From positions 4,026,001-4,090,000 of the forward strand of contig NZ_CP040272.1 of NCBI RefSeq assembly GCF_013393905.1: a stretch of DNA of 64,000 nt. Direction: 5' to 3'. A program made the position numbers and the translations under genes. Source of the DNA: Nostoc sp. C052. GTDB taxonomy: Bacteria; Cyanobacteriota; Cyanobacteriia; Cyanobacteriales; Nostocaceae. Shown here one piece after another: positions 1-9,000 of this stretch. Every line of letters begins with the position of its first letter. Position 1 is the stretch's first letter. Below the pieces are notes generated by a model. It was given only the letters and a program-made list of their open reading frames with translations, searched no databases and was not told the DNA's origin.

Positions 1-3000
1 TGAGCAATAAAGTGCCAATCAGTATCTAAACACACAACCTGCGTCTGATACTTTTGTAATTTCTCAACTAATTGCTGTTGGGTTAGCAGCACGGAAACTT
101 GAGCATTTTCAAGCATAAAGCTCAGACGGTCTTGGGGATATTCTGGGTCAAGTGGCACGTAAGCCCCACCCGCCTTGAGAATACCCAACAGTCCAACAAC
201 CATCTCTAAAGAGCGCTCCACACAAATCCCCACCAGCACATCGGCGGACACTCCCAAGGATTGCAAGTAATGTGCCAACTGGTTAGCACGACAATTCAAC
301 TCGTGGTACGTCAATTGTTGATTCTCAAACACCACTGCCACAGCATCGGGCGTGCGTTCCACCTGTTCTTCAAACAACTGATGAATACATTTATCTTGGG
401 GATAATCTACCTGAGTATTATTCCATTCAATTAATAACTGTTCCTGCTCAGTTGCTGTGAGCATTGTTAATTGAGAAATGCGCTGTTCAGGATTAGCAAC
501 AATACTTTCTAGTAGGGTCACAAAATGAAGAGTCATCCGTTTGATCGCACTGCTATCAAATAAGTCAGTGTTGTATTGCCACCACCCGACTAGTCCAGTG
601 GCAGTGTTCTCCATGACTAAAGTCAGATCGAACTTTGTCGTGGAAGTCTCTATTGGTAATTCACTGACACTTAACCCAGTCAACTCCAATTGAGACACGG
701 GAGTATTCTGGAGAACGAACATCACTTGGAACAGTGGTGTATGGCTCATATCTCGTTCTGGCTGCAATGCTTCCACCAACATTTCAAAGGGCAAATCTTG
801 ATGAGCGTATGCGGACAGCGCCATTTCTCGAATCTGCGGCAGTAATTCGTTAAAGCTGGGGTTTTCTACCAAATTCGTCCGCAAAACTAAAGTATTGACA
901 AAAAAGCCAATTAACCCTTCTATCTCGGCGCGATCGCGGTTAGCAATTGGTGTCCCCACCAAAATATCTGTTTGTCCTGTGTAGCGATAAAGCAGGGTAT
1001 TATAAGCCGCCAACAAAGTCATAAACAAAGTCACCCCTTGCTGTTGACTCAGTTTTACCAACTTTTGAGTTAGCTCAACAGAAAGTGTAAACTCCAGATG
1101 TGCGCCATTGAAAGTCTGCACAGCAGGTCTGGGTCTATCTGTGGGTAATGGCAAGAATGTCGGTGCATTTGCCAATTGTTGTTTCCAGTAACTCAATTGG
1201 CTATTCAGTACTTCCCCGACTAACCATTGTCTTTGCCATAAGGCAAAATCTGCATACTGAATCGGCAATGGTAATAAGGGTGACGGTTGACCTTGAGAAT
1301 AAGCATTGTATATTGCTTGTAGCTCCTGGACAAATACACCTATTGACCAGCCATCACTGACAACATGGTGCATACAAACTAATAACCACTGTTCTGTAGA
1401 AGACAGCACCACTAATGTCGCTCTGATTAATGCTTCTGACTCTAAGTCAAAAGGCTCAATTGCTTGCTGTTGCACTAATTTCTGTGCAGCCGTTTTTTGT
1501 TCTGTTACGGGTAAATGCTGCAAATCAACAATTGCAACTGACCAATTCGTTTGAGTTTGAATGATTTGAGTAGCTTGTCCATCAACTGTGATGAAGTTAG
1601 TACGTAATGCTTCGTGGCGATGAATAATTTCAATTAAGCTTTGTTCTAAGGCAACAACATTAATAGTTCCGACTAAGCGCAAACCAACGGGGATGTTGTA
1701 TGAGGCGTTGTTCGGCTCGAACTGATCTAAAAACCATAAACGCTGTTGAGAGTATGACAATGGTATTTCTGTATTCTCTGCCCGCTTTAAGATGGGTGGT
1801 GCGGCAAGTTCTAAGTCCTGTTGCTGCAACTGCTGAATGTTATGTGATAGTTCAGCAATTGTTGGTGCAGCAAATAAGCTACGCAATGGTAGTTCTACCT
1901 TCAAGTTGATACGGACGCGGGAAACCAGCTGCGTTGCTAGTAGCGAATGTCCTCCAAGTTCAAAGAAGTTATCATGTATACCTACTTGCTCTACTTTCAA
2001 CACTTGCGCCCAAATTACTGACAGGATTTCTTCGATTGGGTTACGTGGAGCAACATATTTGTCCGATAATTGGCTTTGTAAATCAGGTGCGGGTAGGGCG
2101 CGACGGTCTAATTTTCCGTTGGGGGTAAGCGGTAGAGCGTCCAAGATGGCGATCGCACTTGGCACCATATACTCTGGTAATTTTGACTTCAGGAAGCTAC
2201 GCACAACGTTTACAGAGACTCTCTGTTCTGGCTGTGGCACGATGTAAGCGACTAAGCGTTTATCACCTGGGGTATCTTCTCGCACAACCACACAAGAAGC
2301 CTCCACATCACTATGTTGGCTCAGTACTGCTTCAATTTCACCCAGTTCAATGCGGAAACCCCGAATTTTTACTTGGTTGTCGATGCGTCCCAGGTATTCT
2401 ATATTACCGTCAGGTAAATAATGTGCTAAATCCCCTGTTTTGTAAAGGCGAGAATCAGGGTCAGTGCTAAAGGGATTTCGGATGAATTTTTCTTGTGTTA
2501 ACTCTGGGCGGTTCAAGTAGCCTCTGGCTAAAAGCACACCAGCAATGTACACTTCCCCTGGTACACCAATGGGTACAGGCTGTAAATATTTATCTAGGAT
2601 GTAGATTTGGGTGTTAGAAATGGGTCGCCCAATGGGAGGAAGCGATGGCCAAGTCTGGACTGAATGATTGAGCGTAAAACTGGTGGCTAAGTGGCTCTCC
2701 GATGGCCCATAGTGATTGTGCAATGTACAATCAGTTAGTTTACTTAACCATCCAGAAATTGCCGGGGTAATTCGCAACTGTTCCCCAGAAGTAATAATTT
2801 CCCGCAAATGAGTATTGACTAACTCATTACTAACAGCAACTTCGGCTAGTTGCTGTAAGCCAACAACGGGGAGAAACATTCTTTCCACTGCTTTTTCTTG
2901 CAGAACACCTAATAAAGCTGAGGTATCGTGGCGTAATTCCTCTGTTATTAGAAATAATGTGCCGCCAGAACACCAAGTAGTGAAGATTTCTTGGAAGGAA

Positions 3001-6000
3001 ACATCAAAGTTAATGGAAGCAAATTGTAGGGTTTTTGCTCCATGAGTAATTTTGAGATTGTCTCGATGCCACAATATCAAGTTGCTCAAGGCAATCTGAT
3101 TCATGGCTATACCCTTTGGTTGACCTGTCGAACCAGAAGTATAAATTATGTAACCCAAGTTATTGGCTTGTACGCCAGAGATGAGATTGTCCTGGCTGCA
3201 CTGAGAAATTAATTCAGCGTCAGTATCTAAATAAACAAGCTGTGCTTGATTTTGGGGCAGTCTATCAATAAGTTGCTGTTGAGTCAGCAATACTTTAACT
3301 TGAGTATCCTCTAAAATAAAGCTCAAACGCTCTTGTGGATACTCTGGATCAAGTGGTAGGTATGCTCCCCCCGCTTTGAGAATCCCCAGCAGTCCGATGA
3401 CCATTTCTAATGATCGCTCGACACACAGACCGACCAAGGCATCTGGTTTTACACCCAATGACCGTAAGTAGTGCGCCAACTGGTTAGCGCGGTAGTTTAA
3501 TTCATTGTAAGTAAGTTGTTGATTTTTATACACAACTGCCACTGCATTGGGTGTCAGTTGTACCTGCTCCTCAAACAACTGATGGATGCACTTATGAAGG
3601 GGATAATCAACTTGAGTATCGTTCCACTCGACAAGTAATTTTTGTTGTTCGGGTTGTGTCAGCAGTGGCAATTGTGAGATTTGCTGTTCTGGGTTGGCAA
3701 TAATACCTTCAAGCAATGTCACAAAATGACTCGTCATTCGCTCAATGGTATTAGCATCAAACAAGTCAGTGCTGTATTCCCACAACCCTACCAGCCCAGT
3801 AGGACTGTTCTCCATGATTAAGGTTAAATCAAACCTGGAAGTTGTCAGTTTTACTGGCAATGAACTGACATTGAGTCCAGTTAAGTCTAATTCAGATGTG
3901 GGCGCATTCTGAAGAACAAACATTACCTGAAACAGTGGTGTATGGCTGAGATCCCTTTCTGGCTGTAATGCTTCTACCAGCATTTCAAAGGGCAAGTTCT
4001 GATGAGCGTATGCCTCCATTGCCATGTCCCGGACACGACTGAGTAATTCGCTAAAGCTGGGATTTTCTGTCAAATTAGTCCGCATGACTAAGGTATTGAC
4101 AAAAAAGCCAATTAGCCCTTCTAGCTCAGTGCGATCGCGGTTAGCAATTGGCGAACCCACCAGGATATCTTCTTGTCCGGTGTAGCGATAAAGCAGGGTA
4201 TTATATGCCGCCAACAAAGTCATAAACAAAGTCACCCCTTGCTTTTGACTGAGTTTAGTTAGTTGTTGAGTTAATTCAACAGACAGGGCAAACTCAAGAT
4301 ATGCACCATTGAAAGTCTGCACAGCAGGTCTAGGTCTGTCTGTGGGTAATGGCAAGAACGTGGGTGCATTTGCCAATTGTTGTTCCCAGTAACTCAATTG
4401 ACTGTTAAGTACTTCCCCGACTAACCATTGTCTTTGCCATAAGGCGAAATCTGCGTACTGAATCGGCAGTGGCAACAGGGGTGAAGGTTGACCTTGAGAA
4501 TAAGCATTGTATAGTGCTTGTAACTCCTCAACAAATACACCTATTGACCAGCCATCAGAGACAATGTGGTGCATACAAACTAATAACCACTGCTCTGTAG
4601 GAGACAGCACAACTAATGTCGCTCTGATTAATGGATCATGAGCTAAGTCAAAAGGCTCAATTGCTTGTTGTTCCAGTAATTCCTGTGCAGTCGTTTTTTG
4701 TTCTGTTAAAGGTAAATGCTGCAAGTCAACAACTGTAACTGTCCGATTTGGTTGTGTTTGAATGATTTGAGCAGCTTGTCCATCAACACTAACAAAGTTA
4801 GTACGTAATGCTTCGTGGCGATGAATAATTTCAATTAAGCTTTGTTGTAGCGCGTCAACATTAAGAGTTCCGACTAAGCGCAAACCAACGGGGATATTGT
4901 AGAAGGAACTGTTCGACTCAAACTGGTCTAAAAACCACAAACGCTGTTGAGAGTATGACAGTGGTAAGTTTGCATTCTCTGTCCGCCGATTGATGGGTGG
5001 TGCAGCTAGTTCTAAGTATTGTTGCTGTAATTGCTGAATCAATAGCGCTAACTGGGCAATTGTTGGTGCAGCAAACAATGAACGCAATGGCAATTCTACT
5101 TTCAAGCTGCTACGCACACGGGAGACGAGTTGCGTTGCGAGTAGCGAGTGTCCTCCTAGCTCAAAAAAGTTATCATGTCTGCCTACAAGCTCTACTTTTA
5201 GGACTTCTTGCCAAATCAGTGCCAGTATTTCTTCTAGAGGTGTATGTGGAGCTACATATTTGTCTCTTGATTCACTACTTGGCTCTGGGGCTGGTAGGGC
5301 GCGACGGTCTATTTTACCGTTGGGTGTTAGGGGTAAAGATTCTAAAATAGCGATCGCACTTGGTACCATGTATTCTGGTAGTTTTTCTTTGAGGAAGCTA
5401 CGCAGAACGCTTACTGTAGGTGTTATCTGTGGCTGCGGCACTATATAGGCGACTAGGCGCTTGTCACCAGGAATGTCTTCGCGGATGATGACTACAGATG
5501 TTTGCACATCACTATGTTGGCTTAGTACCGCTTCGATTTCTCCCAATTCGATGCGGAAACCCCGGATTTTTACTTGGTTGTCAATACGTCCCAGGTATTC
5601 AATATTGCCATCTGGTAGATAACGAGCCAAATCTCCGGTTTTATAGAGACGGGGACTGGGGACTAGGGACTGGGCTATTTTTTTCCTCCGCTCTCTTACC
5701 CCTCTGCTCCCTCGGTTACTGAGCGTAGTCGAAGTATCCTCCCCTGCTCTTCTGCTTCCACTGAAGGGATTAGGGATGAATTTCTCTTGTGTTAACTCTC
5801 TTGCGTTGAGGTAGCCTCTTGCTAATCCTACACCACCGATGTGTAACTCTCCTGGTACACCCACAGGTACTGGTTGTAAGTTTTGGTCGAGTATATATAT
5901 CTGAGTATTGGAAATTGGGCGACCAATAGGTACTGTCTTCAAATTGCTCTCTGGTTGACATTCCCAGAAGGTGACATCAATTGCTGCTTCTGTCGGTCCG

Positions 6001-9000
6001 TAGAGATTATGCAATTGGCACCCTAAACAGGCAAAAAAGCTTTCCTGAAGTTCTTTTGGCAGTGCTTCACCACTACAAATAACTCGCTTTAAGCTACTGC
6101 AATTTTTTACACTTTCTTCTTCCAAGAAAGCTCGGAGCATCGAAGGGACAAAATGCAGTGTGGTAACTTGCTGCTCTAGTATTAGGTTGACCAAGTAACC
6201 ACTATCTTTATGTCCACCTGGTTTAGCGACAACTAAACGCGCTCCAGTCAATAATGGCCAGAAAAACTCCCAAACGGAGACATCGAAGCTGAAAGGAGTT
6301 TTTTGTAAAACGCAGTCTATTTCTGTTAATTGATATGCTTGCTGCATCCACAGAAGGCGATTGCAAATCCCTAGATGCGTATTTATCGCTCCTTTAGGCC
6401 TTCCGGTGGAACCCGAAGTGTAAATTACATAAGCCAAGTTACTAGCTTGCACACCAGTGATGGGATTTTGCTGATTCGATTGGGGAATGATTTCCCAGTC
6501 GGTATCTAAGCAAACAACACGCGCTTGATGTTCAGGTAATTTCTCAACTAGATGCTGTTGGGTAAGTAGCACGGAAACTTGAGCATTTTCCAGCATAAAG
6601 CTCAAACGGTCTTGGGGATACTCAGGGTCAAGTGGTACGTAAGCTCCACCCGCCTTGAGAATCCCAAGTAGTCCCACCACCATCTCTAAAGAACGCTCCA
6701 CACAAATCCCCACCAGCACATCGGCGGACACTCCCAAAGACTGTAAATAATGCGCCAACTGGTTAGCACGACAATTTAACTCGTGGTATGTCAATTGTTG
6801 ATTGTCAAACACCACCGCCACTGCATTGGGTGTACGCTCTACCTGTTCTTCAAATAACTGATGAATACATTTATCCTGGGGATAATCTACTTGAGTATCA
6901 TTCCACTCAACTAATAATTGCTGTTGCTCAAATGCTGTGAGGATTGGTAATTGAGAAATGCGATCGCTGGGATTAGCAACAATAGCCTCAAGCAGTGTCA
7001 GAAAATGACCAGTCATCCGTTCGATAGTGCTGCTATCAAACAAGTCAGTATTGTAATCCCACCCTCCCACTAGTCCAGTGCTAGTGTTTTCCATTGATAA
7101 GGTAAGATCAAACTTGGCGATCGCACTTTCTGTTGGCAATTCACTGACAGTTAACCCAGTCAACTCTACTTCAGATGTGGGCGCATTATTAAGAACGAAC
7201 ATCACCTGAAATAGTGGTGTATGGCTCAAGTCCCGTTCTGGTTGCAATGCTTCCACCAACATTTCAAAGGGCAAATCTTGATGAGCGTATGCAGATAATG
7301 CCATTTCCCGGATACGTGGCAGTAATTCGTTAAAGCTGGGGTTTTCTGCCAAATTTGTCCGCATGACTAAAGTGTTGACAAAAAAGCCAATTAACCCTTC
7401 TATCTCGGCGCGATCGCGGTTAGCAATTGGCGAACCCACCAAAATATCTGTTTGGCCGGTGTAGCGATAAAGCAGGGTATTATAAGCCGCCAACAAAGTC
7501 ATAAACAAAGTCACCCCTTGCTGTTGACTCAGTTTTACCAACTTTTGAGTTAGCTCAACAGAAAGTGTAAACTCTAGATGTGCGCCATTGAAAGTCTGCA
7601 CAGCAGGTCTGGGTCTGTCTGTGGGTAATGGTAAGAACGTGGGCGCATTTGCCAATTGTTCTTTCCAGTAACTTAATTGGCTGTTGAGTACCTCTCCTTG
7701 CAACCATTGTCTTTGCCATAAGGCAAAATCTGCATACTGAATCGGCAATGGCAACAAAGATGAGGGTTGACCTTGAGAATAAGCATTATACAGTGCTTGT
7801 AACTCCTCAACAAATACACCTATTGACCAGCCATCACTGACAACATGGTGCATACAAACTAATAACCAATGTTCTGTAGGAGACAGCACAATTAATGTCG
7901 CTCTGATTAATGCATCATGAGCTAAGTCAAAAGGCTCAATTGCTTCTTGTTGGAGTAATTTCTGTGCAGCTATTTCTTGTTCTTTCCAGGGTAAATGCTT
8001 TAAGTCAACAACTGTAACTGACCAATTTGGTTGTGCTTGAATGATTTGAGCAGCTTGTCCATCAACACTAACAAAGTTAGTACGTAATGCTTCGTGGCGA
8101 TGAATAATTTCAATTAAGCTTTGTTGTAGCGCGTCAACATTAACAGTTCCGACTAAGCGCAAACCAACGGGGATATTGTAAAAGGAACTGTTCGGCTCAA
8201 ATTGGTCTAAAAACCATAAACGTTGTTGAGAGTATGACAGTGGTAAGTTTGCATTCTGTGTCCGCCTTAAGATAGGTGGTGCAGCTAGTTCTAAATCTTG
8301 TTGCTGTAACTGCTGAATCAATGGCGCTAATTCCGTAATTGTTGATGCAGCAAATAACTCACGTAATGATAGTTCTATTTTGAAGCTAGTGCGGATGCGT
8401 GAAACCAGTTGCGTTGCTAGTAGTGAGTGTCCCCCAAGTTCAAAGAAATTATCATGTATACCCACTTGCTCTACTTTCAAAACTTGCGCCCATAGGAGTA
8501 CAAGCATTTCCTCAACGGGTGTACGCGGGGCGACATATTTTTCTAGGAGTGGGGTGTCTAAGTCTGGTTTTGGCAGGGCGCGGCGGTCTACTTTGCCGTT
8601 GAGATTTAGGGGTAAGGATTCCAAAATCACAAAAGCACTTGGTATCATATAATCTGGCAACTTTGCCTTGAGGAATTGACGTATTTCGCCTATTGTCGGT
8701 TGACAGTTCTGATGCGTGACGACGTAGGCGACTAAACGTTTATCTCCAGGGGTATCTTCGCGGACAATGACACAAGATACCTGCACATCGCTATGTTGGC
8801 TCAAGACTGCTTCAATTTCACCCAACTCAATCCGTAAACCCCGGATTTTTACTTGGCCGTCGATGCGACTGAGGTATTCAATATTGCCATCTGGCAAATA
8901 GCGTGCTAAATCCCCAGTTTTATATAATAATTTTGACTTTTGACTTTTGAACGCCAGTTGCTTCAAGTCGGGAAACCCGCCCAACGCACTGGCTCCTTTT

